From Microbacterium esteraromaticum (GTDB lineage: Bacteria > Actinomycetota > Actinomycetes > Actinomycetales > Microbacteriaceae), in NCBI RefSeq assembly GCF_016907315.1, contig NZ_JAFBBS010000001.1, positions 2,356,001 through 2,420,000 of the forward strand: a stretch of 64,000 bases of DNA, read 5' to 3'. A program made the position numbers and the translations under genes. Below, piece after piece: positions 25,724 through 36,187 of the stretch (positions are counted from its first letter, which is position 1; each line of letters starts with the position of its first letter). The notes beneath the pieces are model-generated. The model saw nothing but the letters and a program-made list of their open reading frames with translations, made no database searches and was not told where the DNA came from.

Positions 25724-27393
25724 GGAACGAGACGATGAACCAGAATCCGGATGCCGTGCGCCAGCCGCTGCTGCAGGTGTCGAACCTCGCGGTCGACTTC
25801 GGCACCATGGACGGCGTCGTGCACGCCGTCGAGGGGGTCGACCTCGAGATCGCGCCAGGCGAGACCGTCGCGATCGTCGGCGAGTCGGGCTCGGGCAAGT
25901 CGACCACCGCGATGGCCGTCATCGGACTGCTCGCTTCGGGCGGACGGGTCGCCGGCGGCAGCATCGCCCTCGACGGGCGTGAGCTGGTCGGCATCTCCGA
26001 GGGCGAGATGCGCAAGATCCGCGGACGCGACATCGGGATGGTCCCGCAGGATCCGATGTCGAACCTCAACCCGGTCGCGAAGATCGGCACGCAGGTTGCC
26101 GAGACGCTGCTCGCACACGGGCTCGCGAACCGCGGCAACGTGCACCAGAAGGTGGTCGAGGCGCTCTCGGCCGCCGGCCTTCCCGACCCCGAGCGTCGCG
26201 CCAAGCAGTATCCGCATGAGCTCTCGGGCGGCCTGCGCCAGCGTGCGCTGATCGCCATCGGGCTCGCCTGCCGCCCGCGTCTGCTCATCGCCGACGAGCC
26301 CACCAGTGCTCTCGACGTGACGGTGCAGCAGACGATCCTCGATCAGCTCGAGGAGATGACCCGCGAGCTCGGCACCGCCGTGCTGCTCATCACGCACGAC
26401 CTCGGCCTCGCCGCCGAGCGCGCGCAGCGCGTCGTGGTGATGCATCGCGGACGGGTGGTCGAGCAGGGGCCGGCGCGGCAGATCCTCGAGGACCCGCAAC
26501 ACCCCTATACGCAGAGTCTCGTCAAGGCGGCGCCGTCGATCGCCGCAGCGCGCCTGCAGCCCGAGGTGTTCACCGCAGACGAGGGCGCGGCCGAGTCGGC
26601 GGCGACCGACAACATCGTCGAGATCGAGGGGCTGCGAAAGGTCTATCCCATCCGCGGTCAGGCCGAGGACTTCGTCGCGGTCGACGACGTGTCGCTCGTC
26701 GTGCCCCGGGGCAAGACCGTCGCGATCGTGGGCGAGTCGGGCTCGGGGAAGACCACCACCGCCCGCATGCTGCTCAAGCTCATCGAGCCGACCGCCGGCA
26801 CGATCCGCTTCGAGGGCAACGACATCGCGAAGCTGAGTCGTGCGCAGGCCAAGGAGTTCCGTCAGCGCGTGCAGCCGGTCTTCCAGGACCCGTACTCGAG
26901 CCTGAACCCGATGTTCACGATCGAGCGGCTCATCGCCGAGCCCCTGGAGTTCTACAAGCGCGGCAGCCGGGCAGAGCGCAAGGCTCGAGTGCGCACGCTG
27001 CTCGACGATGTCGCCCTGCCGCAGTCCATGCTGCAGCGCTACCCGTCGGAGCTGTCGGGAGGCCAGCGTCAGCGCGTCGCCATCGCCCGTGCACTCGCGC
27101 TCTCTCCCGATCTCATCGTGTGCGACGAGCCGGTCTCGGCGCTCGACGTGCTCGTGCAGGATCAGATCCTCAGGCTGCTCGGCGATCTCCAGAAGGAGTA
27201 CGGACTCAGCTACCTGTTCATCTCGCATGATCTCGCCGTCGTTCGTCTGATCAGCGACTACGTGTGCGTCATGAAGGATGGCGCGCTGGTCGAGGCGGCG
27301 ACCTCCGAGGAGATCTTCACGAATCCCCGCGATCCGTACACGCGCCGGCTGCTGGCATCCATCCCCGGCAACGAGCTCGGCATCGCTTCCTGA
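25720..27393 (+). CDS. ABC transporter ATP-binding protein with two fused ATPase domains (DppD-DppF type)
   Basis: A 557-residue fusion of the two nucleotide-binding subunits of the peptide importer. Domain 1 (about 10-270) has Walker [26 protein letters not shown] and Walker B LLIADEP. Domain 2 (about 300-555) has GESGSGKTT, LSGGQRQRVAIARALA and LIVCDEP. Each domain is followed by the C-terminal oligopeptide-transporter extension ending in DPQHPYTQSL and NPRDPYTRRL. Such fusions are common in actinobacteria. The start ATG 25720 overlaps the upstream stop; ATG 25735 is an alternative with a better ribosome binding site (GAGGAACGAG). Confidence 0.95.
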   Translation: MRNETMNQNPDAVRQPLLQVSNLAVDFGTMDGVVHAVEGVDLEIAPGETVAIVGESGSGKSTTAMAVIGLLASGGRVAGGSIALDGRELVGISEGEMRKIRGRDIGMVPQDPMSNLNPVAKIGTQVAETLLAHGLANRGNVHQKVVEALSAAGLPDPERRAKQYPHELSGGLRQRALIAIGLACRPRLLIADEPTSALDVTVQQTILDQLEEMTRELGTAVLLITHDLGLAAERAQRVVVMHRGRVVEQGPARQILEDPQHPYTQSLVKAAPSIAAARLQPEVFTADEGAAESAATDNIVEIEGLRKVYPIRGQAEDFVAVDDVSLVVPRGKTVAIVGESGSGKTTTARMLLKLIEPTAGTIRFEGNDIAKLSRAQAKEFRQRVQPVFQDPYSSLNPMFTIERLIAEPLEFYKRGSRAERKARVRTLLDDVALPQSMLQRYPSELSGGQRQRVAIARALALSPDLIVCDEPVSALDVLVQDQILRLLGDLQKEYGLSYLFISHDLAVVRLISDYVCVMKDGALVEAATSEEIFTNPRDPYTRRLLASIPGNELGIAS

Positions 27394-27521
27394 TCGGACG
27401 GCCGGCGCAGATCGGTCTTGTGCGTCGCGTCGGTCGGGTCTAGAACGGTGCTGTGCGGCGACGATGCCGCATCGAGCCGTAAGGGGGAGGCGACTCGTTC
27501 TTCTGGGGATTGGGAACGAAG

Positions 27522-27833
27522 ATGAAGAAGGCTGTGATCGGCTGCGCCCTGGCGCTGATGCTCGTGGCGGGCAGCAGCGGAGCGGCGATGGCGGGGGAGT
27601 ACACGGGCAACGGAGGTGACGTTCCTGGTGGCTCGAAGGCGCACTCGGCGTGTCACTTCTCGGGGCGGGATCTGCCCGACGACGTCGAGATGAACCCGAT
27701 GCCGTGGATGAACGACGATGCCGTCACCGGCGGGCATGTTCAGAGCTACGGGATGCTGGTGCGCGCCGGCATGAAGGGCGCCGAGGGCGGGCCCGGTGTG
27801 GCGTGCCGCGGCAACGCGATGCACGAGGAGTGA
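27522..27833 (+). CDS. Small secreted protein of unknown function
   Basis: A 103-residue protein with a clear Sec signal peptide: MKK, a hydrophobic core VIGCALALMLVAGSSG and a likely cleavage after AMA (residue 24-25). The mature part is about 78 residues, rich in Gly, Asp and Met, with two cysteines (in SACHFSG and VACRGN) that could form one disulfide. I do not recognise the family. ATG 27522 is supported by the signal peptide. It is separated from the importer operon by 128 bases and closes with a bidirectional hairpin shared with the convergent gene. Confidence 0.75.
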   Translation: MKKAVIGCALALMLVAGSSGAAMAGEYTGNGGDVPGGSKAHSACHFSGRDLPDDVEMNPMPWMNDDAVTGGHVQSYGMLVRAGMKGAEGGPGVACRGNAMHEE

Positions 27834-27856
27834 CCCCCTCGCCTCGCTGACGGGTT

Positions 27857-27891
27857 CCGGATGCCATGGGCTCGCCGCCCGTGGCATCCGG
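27857..27891. terminator. Bidirectional hairpin terminator
   Basis: 15-bp arms at 27857-27871 and 27877-27891 (CCGGATGCCATGGGC and its partner, one G-T wobble) with a 5-nt loop, between two convergent genes. No T-tract. The arms contain GGATGCC/GGCATCC. Confidence 0.72.
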
Positions 27892-27893
27892 GC

Positions 27894-28394
27894 TCAGCTC
27901 AGCTCGGGGTCGCGCGCCCAGCGCGGCGCGAGTGCGCGCACCCTCAGCGCGCGGGCCTGCCACGTCGCCCAGAGCGCTGGCCACAGCAGGCTGGCGGTCG
28001 GTCCGTCGAAGGTGAGCCGGTCGCGCCACAGCGTGCGGTCGGGCCGGCCGGGCTGGGGCGAGACCGCCATCTGGTGGTCCCAGACGTCGAGTCCGCTGAG
28101 CGGGCCGGTGAGGGGGATGCCGCTGTCGCGGAGGATCCGCACGGCGCCGGCGGGTTCCTCGACCTCGCGTTCACCGATCCGGATGAGCTGAGTTCCGACG
28201 GGCATCCGCCCGAACGCGGACAGGCGAACGGCCGCCTCGTCGCCTGACTCCCATCGCTCGGGCAGCACGACGGGCTGCAGCGGCTGCATCTGCAGAAGAG
28301 GGGCGTAGAGATCGCCGACGACGCGAGGGGAGTGCAACGCTCGCCAGGCGGTGTCTGGGTCGCAGGCGATGGTGAACTTCAGCACGATGCGCAT
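27894..28394 (-). CDS. SRPBCC/START-like protein of unknown function
   Basis: A 166-residue soluble protein. The N-terminus, MRIVLKFTIACDPDTAWRALHSP, and the strand-rich body with a late WRDRLTFDGP segment and C-terminal helix LLWPALWATWQARALRVR resemble the SRPBCC (START/Bet v1) fold that binds hydrophobic ligands, but the family was not confirmed. ATG 28394 was chosen because a very good promoter (28407-28435) places the transcript start just before it. It is divergent from rpoB, with promoters back to back. Confidence 0.7.
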   Translation of the reverse strand: MRIVLKFTIACDPDTAWRALHSPRVVGDLYAPLLQMQPLQPVVLPERWESGDEAAVRLSAFGRMPVGTQLIRIGEREVEEPAGAVRILRDSGIPLTGPLSGLDVWDHQMAVSPQPGRPDRTLWRDRLTFDGPTASLLWPALWATWQARALRVRALAPRWARDPELS

Positions 28395-28406
28395 ACTGCA
28401 GTGTCG

Positions 28407-28435
28407 CTCATACCGCAGCATCCGGCGTTGGTCAA
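28407..28435 (-). promoter_or_regulatory. Promoter of SRPBCC-like gene
   Basis: On the minus strand: TTGACC (28435-28430), a 17-bp spacer and TATGAG (28412-28407). Near-consensus; it gives a leader of only a few nucleotides before ATG 28394. It is back to back with the rpoB promoter, 9 bp away. Confidence 0.75.
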
Positions 28436-28444
28436 GGACTCTGC

Positions 28445-28473
28445 TTGCCATGTCGTGAAATCGTGCGTATAGT
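28445..28473 (+). promoter_or_regulatory. rpoBC promoter
   Basis: TTGCCA (28445-28450), a 17-bp spacer and TATAGT (28468-28473). The transcript would start near 28480, giving a leader of about 120 nt before rpoB. Strong promoter as expected for RNA polymerase genes. Confidence 0.8.
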
Positions 28474-28598
28474 TGGTAGTTGCGCTCGCTTCTCCCTGCC
28501 CTCATATGGTGGTCGGCATCCGTTGAGCTCTCGAGCGCGTTCTCCACCGACGTCTAGGAATCGACCAGCCCCTGCACGGGCTCACGGAGGTTACTCCC

Positions 28599-31500
28599 TT
28601 GGCTGCTGCTCACAACGCATCCACATCCACCACCAACAAGAACGGCCGCGGAGTCTCCCGCCTCTCGTTCGCCAAGATCTCCGACACGCTGACGGTCCCC
28701 GACCTTCTTGCGCTGCAGACCGAGTCCTTCGGCTGGCTCGTCGGCAACGACGACTGGAAGGCGCGCGTCGCCGAGGCCAAGAAGTCCGGCCGCAACGACG
28801 TCTCCGAGGTCTCGGGTCTCGGCGAGATCTTCGAGGAGATCTCCCCGATCGAGGACCTGGGCGAGACCATGCAGCTCTCGTTCACCAACCCGTACCTCGA
28901 GCCCGAGAAGTACTCGATCGACGAGTGCAAGGAGCGCGGCAAGACCTACGCCGCGCCGCTGTACGTCGAGGCCGAGTTCATGAACCACCTCACCGGTGAG
29001 ATCAAGACCCAGACGGTCTTCATGGGCGACTTCCCGCTGCAGACCGACAAGGGCACGTTCATCATCAACGGCTCCGAGCGCGTCGTCGTCTCGCAGCTCG
29101 TGCGCTCGCCCGGTGTCTACTTCGACAAGACCCCCGACAAGACCAGTGACAAGGACATCGTCACCGCTCGCGTCATCCCCAGCCGCGGCGCATGGCTCGA
29201 GTTCGAGATCGACAAGCGCGACCAGGTCGGGGTGCGCATCGACCGCAAGCGCAAGCAGTCCGTCACCGTCTTCCTGAAGGCGCTCGGCATGTCGAGCGAG
29301 CAGATCCTCGCCGAGTTCGCCGGCTACCCCTCGATCGAGGAGACCCTCGCGAAGGACACGATCCTCACGCAGGAAGACGCCCTGCGCGACATCTACCGCA
29401 AGCTGCGTCCGGGCGAGCAGGTGGCCGCCGAGGCCGCGCGCTCGCTGCTCGACAACTTCTACTTCAACCCGAAGCGCTACGACCTCGCGAAGGTGGGTCG
29501 TTACAAGATCAACCAGAAGCTCGGTCTCGCGGCTCCGCTCACCGACTCGGTGCTGACCGTCGACGACATCGTCGCGACCATCAAGTATCTGGTGCGCGTG
29601 CACCGCGGCGACGAGACCTTCGAGGGCATCCGCGGCGGCAAGAAGACCGAGATCCGCATCGCCACCGACGACATCGACAACTTCGGCAACCGCCGCATCC
29701 GCGCCGTCGGCGAGCTGATCCAGAACCAGGTCCGCACCGGTCTGTCGCGCATGGAGCGCGTCGTCCGCGAGCGCATGACCACGCAGGACATCGAGGCGAT
29801 CACCCCGCAGACCCTGATCAACGTGCGCCCCGTCGTGGCCGCGATCAAGGAGTTCTTCGGCACCTCGCAGCTGTCGCAGTTCATGGATCAGAACAACCCG
29901 CTCGCGGGTCTGACCAACAAGCGCCGTCTGTCGGCCCTCGGACCCGGTGGTCTCTCGCGTGACCGCGCCGGCGTCGAGGTGCGAGACGTGCACCCCTCGC
30001 ACTACGGCCGCATGTGCCCGATCGAGACTCCTGAAGGCCCGAACATCGGTCTGATCGGTGCGCTCGCGACCTTCGCGCGCATCAACTCGTTCGGCTTCAT
30101 CGAGACCCCGTACCGTCGCGTCGTCGACGGTGCCGTCACCGACCAGATCGACTACCTCACGGCAGCCGAGGAGGTCGACTTCAACATCGCTCAGGCGAAC
30201 GCACCGCTCGACAAGAAGGGCCGCTTCACCGAGAGCCACGTCCTGGCCCGCCCCCGCGGCGGATCGGGCGAGGTCGACCTGTTCCTGCCCGAGGAGATCG
30301 GCTACATCGACGTCTCGCCGCGCCAGATGGTGTCGGTCGCGACCTCGCTCGTGCCCTTCCTCGAGCACGACGACGCACAGCGCGCGCTCATGGGCGCCAA
30401 CATGCAGCGTCAGGCCGTGCCGCTTCTCCGCTCGGACTCGCCGCTCGTCGGCACCGGTATGGAGGGCTACACCGCCATCGACGCCGGTGACGTCGTCACC
30501 GCGCTCAAGGCCGGTGTCGTCAGCGAGGTCTCCGCAGACCGCGTCGTGGTCATGCTCGACGAGGGCGGCACGCAGGAGTACCACCTGCGCAAGTTCGACC
30601 GCTCGAACCAGGGCACGTCGTACAACCAGCGCGTGATCGTCAACGCCGGTGAGCGCGTCGAGGTCGGCGAGGTCATCGCCGACGGTCCCGCCACCGAGAA
30701 CGGCGAGCTCGCGCTCGGCAAGAACCTGCTCGTGGCGTTCATGCCGTGGGAGGGTCACAACTTCGAGGACGCCATCATCCTGAGCCAGGAGCTGGTGAAG
30801 GACGACACCCTCTCGTCGATCCACATCGAGGAGTACGAGGTCGACGCCCGCGACACCAAGCTGGGCAAGGAGGAGATCACGCGTGACCTCCCCAACGTCA
30901 GCCCCGAGCTGCTGAAGGACCTCGACGAGCGCGGCATCATCCGCATCGGAGCCGAGGTCCGCCCCGGCGACATCCTCGTCGGCAAGGTCACGCCCAAGGG
31001 CGAGACCGAGCTGTCGGCGGAAGAGCGCCTGCTGCGCGCGATCTTCAACGAGAAGAGCCGTGAGGTTCGCGACACCTCGCTGAAGGTCCCCCACGGCGAG
31101 CAGGGCACGATCATCGCCGTCAAGGAGTTCGACGCAGAAGAGGGCGACGACGAGCTCGGCTCGGGCGTCAACCGCCGCGTCGTGGTCTACATCGCCCAGA
31201 AGCGCAAGATCACCGAGGGCGACAAGCTCGCCGGCCGCCACGGCAACAAGGGTGTCATCGCGAAGATCCTGCCCGTCGAGGACATGCCCTTCATGTCCGA
31301 CGGAACGCCGGTCGACGTCGTGCTGAACCCGCTCGGCATCCCGGGTCGAATGAACTTCGGCCAGGTGCTCGAGACCCACCTCGGCTGGATCGCCAAGACC
31401 GGATGGAAGGTCGAGGGCAACCCCGAGTGGGCCGCGAAGCTGCCTGAGAACGGCCGCGACGTCGCTCCGAACACCAAGGTCGCGACCCCGGTGTTCGACG

Positions 31501-32099
31501 GTGCCAGCGAGTCCGAGATCTCGGGCCTGCTCGACTCGACCCTGCCGACCCGTGACGGCGTGCGCCTGATCGACTCGTCCGGCAAGACCCAGCTGTTCGA
31601 CGGCCGCTCCGGTGAGCCGTTCCCGGCTCCCATCTCGGTCGGCTACATGTACATCCTGAAGCTGCACCACCTCGTCGACGACAAGATCCACGCTCGCTCG
31701 ACGGGCCCCTACTCGATGATCACCCAGCAGCCGCTCGGCGGTAAGGCGCAGTTCGGTGGACAGCGCTTCGGTGAGATGGAGGTGTGGGCTCTCGAGGCCT
31801 ACGGTGCCGCATACGCGCTGCAGGAGCTTCTGACGATCAAGTCCGACGACATCCTCGGCCGCGTGAAGGTGTACGAGGCCATCGTCAAGGGCGAGAACAT
31901 CCAGGAGCCCGGCATCCCCGAGTCCTTCAAGGTGCTCATGAAGGAGATGCAGTCGCTCTGCCTGAACGTCGAGGTGCTCTCGGCCGACGGCACCGCCGTC
32001 AACCTGCGGGACACCGACGACGAGGCCTTCCGCGCAGCGGAGGAGCTCGGCATCAACATCTCCAGCCGTTTCGAAGCCGCGTCGATCGACGAGATCTGA
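28599..32099 (+). CDS. rpoB: DNA-directed RNA polymerase beta subunit
   Basis: The 1166-residue catalytic subunit of RNA polymerase. It starts at TTG 28599 with GGAGG 8 nt upstream; a rare start codon is usual for actinobacterial rpoB. The rifampicin region lies at about residues 424-452. It reads [15 protein letters not shown] then [14 protein letters not shown], where the residue equivalent to E. coli His526 is Asn (N440). Asp516 and Ser531 equivalents are unchanged. Other core motifs include [20 protein letters not shown] and the C-terminal [19 protein letters not shown]. Very strong codon bias indicates high expression. rpoC follows after 46 bp. Confidence 0.99.
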   Translation: MAAAHNASTSTTNKNGRGVSRLSFAKISDTLTVPDLLALQTESFGWLVGNDDWKARVAEAKKSGRNDVSEVSGLGEIFEEISPIEDLGETMQLSFTNPYLEPEKYSIDECKERGKTYAAPLYVEAEFMNHLTGEIKTQTVFMGDFPLQTDKGTFIINGSERVVVSQLVRSPGVYFDKTPDKTSDKDIVTARVIPSRGAWLEFEIDKRDQVGVRIDRKRKQSVTVFLKALGMSSEQILAEFAGYPSIEETLAKDTILTQEDALRDIYRKLRPGEQVAAEAARSLLDNFYFNPKRYDLAKVGRYKINQKLGLAAPLTDSVLTVDDIVATIKYLVRVHRGDETFEGIRGGKKTEIRIATDDIDNFGNRRIRAVGELIQNQVRTGLSRMERVVRERMTTQDIEAITPQTLINVRPVVAAIKEFFGTSQLSQFMDQNNPLAGLTNKRRLSALGPGGLSRDRAGVEVRDVHPSHYGRMCPIETPEGPNIGLIGALATFARINSFGFIETPYRRVVDGAVTDQIDYLTAAEEVDFNIAQANAPLDKKGRFTESHVLARPRGGSGEVDLFLPEEIGYIDVSPRQMVSVATSLVPFLEHDDAQRALMGANMQRQAVPLLRSDSPLVGTGMEGYTAIDAGDVVTALKAGVVSEVSADRVVVMLDEGGTQEYHLRKFDRSNQGTSYNQRVIVNAGERVEVGEVIADGPATENGELALGKNLLVAFMPWEGHNFEDAIILSQELVKDDTLSSIHIEEYEVDARDTKLGKEEITRDLPNVSPELLKDLDERGIIRIGAEVRPGDILVGKVTPKGETELSAEERLLRAIFNEKSREVRDTSLKVPHGEQGTIIAVKEFDAEEGDDELGSGVNRRVVVYIAQKRKITEGDKLAGRHGNKGVIAKILPVEDMPFMSDGTPVDVVLNPLGIPGRMNFGQVLETHLGWIAKTGWKVEGNPEWAAKLPENGRDVAPNTKVATPVFDGASESEISGLLDSTLPTRDGVRLIDSSGKTQLFDGRSGEPFPAPISVGYMYILKLHHLVDDKIHARSTGPYSMITQQPLGGKAQFGGQRFGEMEVWALEAYGAAYALQELLTIKSDDILGRVKVYEAIVKGENIQEPGIPESFKVLMKEMQSLCLNVEVLSADGTAVNLRDTDDEAFRAAEELGINISSRFEAASIDEI

Positions 32100-32145
32100 T
32101 CTCGGCCCTCGACAAGCGACAGATTTTTTCTACACAGGAGAACTA

Positions 32146-35100
32146 GTGCTCGAATCAACCACTTTCGATGAGCTTCGAATCGGCCTGGCCACCGCTGACG
32201 ACATCCGCGGATGGTCCTTCGGCGAGGTCAAGAAGCCCGAGACGATCAACTACCGCACGCTGAAGCCCGAGAAGGACGGCCTCTTCGGCGAGCAGATCTT
32301 CGGACCCTCCCGCGACTGGGAGTGCGCCTGCGGCAAGTACAAGCGTGTCCGCTTCAAGGGCATCGTCTGCGAGCGCTGCGGCGTGGAGGTCACCAAGAGC
32401 TCCGTCCGTCGTGAGCGCATGGGCCACATCGAGCTCGCCGCCCCCGTGACGCACATCTGGTACTTCAAGGGTGTTCCGTCGCGTCTCGGCTACCTGCTCG
32501 ACATGGCGCCGAAGGACCTTGAGAAGGTCATCTACTTCGCCGCCTACATGGTGATCTCGGTCGACGAGGATGCTCGTCACCGCGACCTCGCCACGCAGGA
32601 GAACAACATCCGCCTCGAGCTCAAGACGCTCGGCGACCGTCGTGACGCGAAGATCGCCGAGCGCATGCGCCGCCTGGAGGAGGAGCTCGCTGCTCTCGAG
32701 GCAGAGGGTGCCAAGGCCGACGCCAAGAAGAAGGTCAAGGACGCCGCCGAGAAGGAGATGACCCTCACCCGCAAGGGTGCAGACGAGGCCATCGCCAAGC
32801 TCGAGCGCGTGTGGGAGGACTTCCGCACGCTCGAGGTGGGCGCCCTGCGCCCCGAGGACGACGTGTTCCACGAGCTGCAGGACCGCTTCGGTCAGTACTT
32901 CGAGGCGCATATGGGTGCCGAGGCGATCAAGCGCCGCCTCGAGACCTTCGACCTGAAGGCCGAGTCCGAGAGCCTGCACCTGCAGATCTCGGAGGGCAAG
33001 GGCCAGCGCAAGATCCGTGCGATCAAGCGCCTGACCGTCGTCAACTCCTTCCTCGAGACCGGCATGAGCCCGGCCGCGATGGTTCTCGACGTCGTCCCGG
33101 TGATTCCGCCGGAGCTGCGTCCGATGGTGCAGCTCGACGGTGGCCGCTTCGCGACCTCCGACCTGAACGACCTGTACCGCCGCGTGATCAACCGCAACAA
33201 CCGTCTTCGTCGTCTGATCGATCTCGGCGCCCCCGAGATCATCGTCAACAACGAGAAGCGGATGCTGCAGGAGGCCGTCGACGCACTGTTCGACAACGGC
33301 CGCCGCGGTCGTCCGGTCACCGGCACCGGCAACCGCGCCCTGAAGTCCCTCAGCGACATGCTGAAGGGAAAGCAGGGTCGCTTCCGCCAGAACCTGCTCG
33401 GAAAGCGTGTCGACTACTCGGGCCGTTCGGTCATCGTCGTCGGCCCGCAGCTGAAGCTGCACCAGTGCGGTCTGCCCAAGCAGATGGCTCTCGAGCTCTT
33501 CAAGCCGTTCGTGATCAAGCGCCTGATCGACCTCGGTCACTCGCAGAACATCAAGGCCGCCAAGCGCGCGGTCGAGCGCACCCGTCCCGAGGTCTGGGAC
33601 GTGCTCGAGGAGATCATCCGCGAGCGCCCCGTGCTGCTGAACCGTGCACCCACGCTGCACCGTCTCGGCATCCAGGCGTTCGAGCCGCAGCTCGTCGAGG
33701 GCAAGGCCATCCAGCTGCACCCGCTCGTCTGCGCGGCGTTCAACGCCGACTTCGACGGTGACCAGATGGCTGTGCACCTGCCGCTGTCGGTCGAGGCTCA
33801 GGCCGAGGCCCGCGTGCTGATGCTCGCCTCGAACAACATCCTCAAGCCGTCGGACGGCCGTCCGGTCACCCTGCCCTCGCAGGACATGATCATCGGTCTG
33901 CACCACCTGACCACGGTCAAGGAGGGCGCTGCCGGTGAGGGCCGTGCATTCGGCTCGGTCTCCGAGGCGATCCTGGCCAAGGACGAGGGCACCCTCGACC
34001 TGCAGGCGAAGGTCCGCATCCGCATCCCGGGTCTGACCTTCCTCGAGGGCGAGGCCCCCGAGGGCTACGAGCGTCACGGTCTCGTCGACGCGTCGCTCGG
34101 TCAGGCGATCTTCAACGGCGCTCTGCCGAAGGGCTACCCCTTCGTGCGCGGCCAGGCCGACAAGGGCAAGCTGTCGCAGATCGTGAACAAGCTGGCCGAG
34201 GAGTACCCCAAGGTCGAGACGGCCGCCACGCTGGACCGCATCAAGGATGCCGGTTTCCACTGGGCGACCCGCTCGGGCGTCACCGTCGCGCTCAGCGACA
34301 TCCTCACCCCGCCGAACAAGGCCGAGATCGTCGCCGGCTACGAGAAGCAGGCCGCGAAGGTCCAGTCGCAGTACGACAAGGGTCTGACCACGGATGTCGA
34401 GCGCCGTCAGGAGCTCATCAAGATCTGGACCGAGGCGACCGACGAGGTCCAGGCCGCGATGAAGGCCCACTTCCCCGAGGACAACACCATCAACCGCATG
34501 GTGACCTCTGGTGCTCGTGGTAACTGGCTGCAGATCCGCAACATCGCGGGTATGCGTGGTCTGGTGAACAACCCCAAGGGTGAGATCATCCCCCGTCCGA
34601 TCATCTCCTCGTACCGCGAGGGCCTGTCGGTGGCGGAGTACTTCATCGCGACGCACGGTACCCGTAAGGGTCTGGCAGACACCGCTCTGCGTACCGCCGA
34701 CTCGGGTTACCTGACCCGTCGTCTGGTGGACGTCTCGCAGGACGTCATCATCCGCGAGCAGGACTGCGGTACGTCGAAGGGCCTCGAGCTCCCGATCGCC
34801 GCTCCGAACTCGCAGGGTGTGCTGGTGCGCGACGCGAACGTCGAGAACTCGGTGTTCGCCCGCACCCTGGCATCCGATGTGGTCACCGAGGCCGGCGAGG
34901 TCGTCGCGACCGCGGGTGACGACGTGGGCGACGTGCTCATCGACAAGCTCGTCGAGGCCGGCATCGAGACCATCAAGGTCCGCTCGGTGCTGACCTGCGA
35001 CTCGGCCGTCGGTGTCTGCGCGCAGTGCTACGGCCGTTCGCTCGCAACCGGAAAGACCGTCGACATCGGCGAGGCCGTCGGCATCATCGCGGCCCAGTCG

Positions 35101-36021
35101 ATCGGTGAGCCCGGTACCCAGCTGACGATGCGTACCTTCCACACGGGTGGTTCGGCTTCGGCCGACGACATCACCCAGGGTCTGCCGCGTGTGCAGGAGC
35201 TCTTCGAGGCCCGTACCCCGAAGGGTGCTTCTCCGATCGCCGAGGCCGATGGCCGCATCACGATCGAAGAGAACGAGAAGGCCAAGAAGGTCATCCTCAC
35301 GCCCGACAACGGCGACGAAGAGGTGGTCTACCCGGTGCTGAAGCGTGCGACGCTTCTCGTCGAGGACGGCCAGCACGTCACCGTCGGTCAGCCCCTGCAG
35401 GTCGGCACGCTCGACCCCAAGGAGGTCATGCGAGTCATGGGTGCCCGCGAGGTGCAGAAGTACCTCGTCGGTGGCGTGCAGGGCGTGTACCGCTCGCAGG
35501 GTGTGCCGATCCACGACAAGCACATCGAGGTCATCGTCCGCCAGATGCTGCGCAAGGTCACCGTGGTCGACCACGCTGACACGACGCTGCTCCCGGGTGA
35601 GATGGTCGACCTGAAGCGCTACCAGCAGATCAACCGCGAGGCCGTGGCAGAGGGCAAGCGCCCCGCGTCGGGTCGCCCGGAGCTGATGGGTATCACCAAG
35701 GCGTCGCTCGCCACCGAGTCGTGGCTGTCGGCCGCTTCGTTCCAGGAGACGACCCGCGTGCTCACGCAGGCCGCCATGGAGGGCAAGCGCGACCCGCTGG
35801 TCGGTCTCAAGGAGAACGTCATCATCGGTAAGCTCATCCCGGCCGGAACCGGTCTGTCGAAGTACCGCAACATCACGGTCGAGGCGACGGAAGAGGCCAA
35901 GAGCGAGCGCTACCCGAACCGGATCTTCGCATCCGACGGTGCGTACGCCGACGGCGACTTCGGATACGTCGACTTCGACGCGTTCTCGACGGACGACATC
36001 ACCCCCGGCACCTACAACTGA
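32146..36021 (+). CDS. rpoC: DNA-directed RNA polymerase beta' subunit
   Basis: The 1291-residue beta' subunit. The N-terminal zinc site is [13 protein letters not shown] with VCERCG; the catalytic Mg-binding loop NADFDGD lies at residues 533-539; the second zinc cluster includes [11 protein letters not shown]. Rifamycin-independent core features such as the bridge-helix region [17 protein letters not shown] are present. The start is GTG 32146 after ACAGGAGAAC. Length is normal for actinobacteria. It is co-transcribed with rpoB and followed by a strong terminator at 36117-36153, with a short repeated segment in between. Confidence 0.99.
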   Translation: MLESTTFDELRIGLATADDIRGWSFGEVKKPETINYRTLKPEKDGLFGEQIFGPSRDWECACGKYKRVRFKGIVCERCGVEVTKSSVRRERMGHIELAAPVTHIWYFKGVPSRLGYLLDMAPKDLEKVIYFAAYMVISVDEDARHRDLATQENNIRLELKTLGDRRDAKIAERMRRLEEELAALEAEGAKADAKKKVKDAAEKEMTLTRKGADEAIAKLERVWEDFRTLEVGALRPEDDVFHELQDRFGQYFEAHMGAEAIKRRLETFDLKAESESLHLQISEGKGQRKIRAIKRLTVVNSFLETGMSPAAMVLDVVPVIPPELRPMVQLDGGRFATSDLNDLYRRVINRNNRLRRLIDLGAPEIIVNNEKRMLQEAVDALFDNGRRGRPVTGTGNRALKSLSDMLKGKQGRFRQNLLGKRVDYSGRSVIVVGPQLKLHQCGLPKQMALELFKPFVIKRLIDLGHSQNIKAAKRAVERTRPEVWDVLEEIIRERPVLLNRAPTLHRLGIQAFEPQLVEGKAIQLHPLVCAAFNADFDGDQMAVHLPLSVEAQAEARVLMLASNNILKPSDGRPVTLPSQDMIIGLHHLTTVKEGAAGEGRAFGSVSEAILAKDEGTLDLQAKVRIRIPGLTFLEGEAPEGYERHGLVDASLGQAIFNGALPKGYPFVRGQADKGKLSQIVNKLAEEYPKVETAATLDRIKDAGFHWATRSGVTVALSDILTPPNKAEIVAGYEKQAAKVQSQYDKGLTTDVERRQELIKIWTEATDEVQAAMKAHFPEDNTINRMVTSGARGNWLQIRNIAGMRGLVNNPKGEIIPRPIISSYREGLSVAEYFIATHGTRKGLADTALRTADSGYLTRRLVDVSQDVIIREQDCGTSKGLELPIAAPNSQGVLVRDANVENSVFARTLASDVVTEAGEVVATAGDDVGDVLIDKLVEAGIETIKVRSVLTCDSAVGVCAQCYGRSLATGKTVDIGEAVGIIAAQSIGEPGTQLTMRTFHTGGSASADDITQGLPRVQELFEARTPKGASPIAEADGRITIEENEKAKKVILTPDNGDEEVVYPVLKRATLLVEDGQHVTVGQPLQVGTLDPKEVMRVMGAREVQKYLVGGVQGVYRSQGVPIHDKHIEVIVRQMLRKVTVVDHADTTLLPGEMVDLKRYQQINREAVAEGKRPASGRPELMGITKASLATESWLSAASFQETTRVLTQAAMEGKRDPLVGLKENVIIGKLIPAGTGLSKYRNITVEATEEAKSERYPNRIFASDGAYADGDFGYVDFDAFSTDDITPGTYN

Positions 36022-36103
36022 TCGAGCCGAGCACCGGCGAGCTTGCTCGTCCGGCCGAGGCGATTGAGGTTGTCGAGCGACGAAGTCGCGAACACAACTG
36101 ATC
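36014..36103. repeat. Short direct repeat at the end of rpoC
   Basis: ACAACTGATC occurs at 36014-36023, covering the rpoC stop, and again at 36094-36103, 80 bp later. The 70 bases between contain a hairpin-forming stretch (CCGGCGAGCTTGCTCGTCCGG) and GTTGTCGAGCGACGAAGTCGC. This looks like an insertion with a duplicated target or a slippage event; no terminal inverted repeats are seen. Confidence 0.6.
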
Positions 36104-36116
36104 CGGGCGTGATTCG

Positions 36117-36153
36117 AAAGGCCCCGGCCCCTCTTCGGAGGGCCGGGGCCTTT
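36117..36153 (+). terminator. rpoBC terminator
   Basis: Perfect 14-bp arms AAAGGCCCCGGCCC (36117-36130) and reverse complement (36140-36153) around a 9-nt loop containing TTCG, ending in TTT. The clearest intrinsic terminator in the window. Confidence 0.92.
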
Positions 36154-36187
36154 CCCGTCTCTTCGGGGCGACTGGCGCGCCAGGCGG

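Noticed and set aside
28554..31691. Open frame of 1045 codons on the minus strand opposite rpoB
   Set aside because: Antisense mirror of a highly biased GC-rich gene; composition is Asp/Val/Arg/Leu-rich without any motif. Rejected as a coding region.
32155..35574. Open frame of 1139 codons on the minus strand opposite rpoC
   Set aside because: Same effect as opposite rpoB: antisense of a strongly biased gene, no domain or start context.
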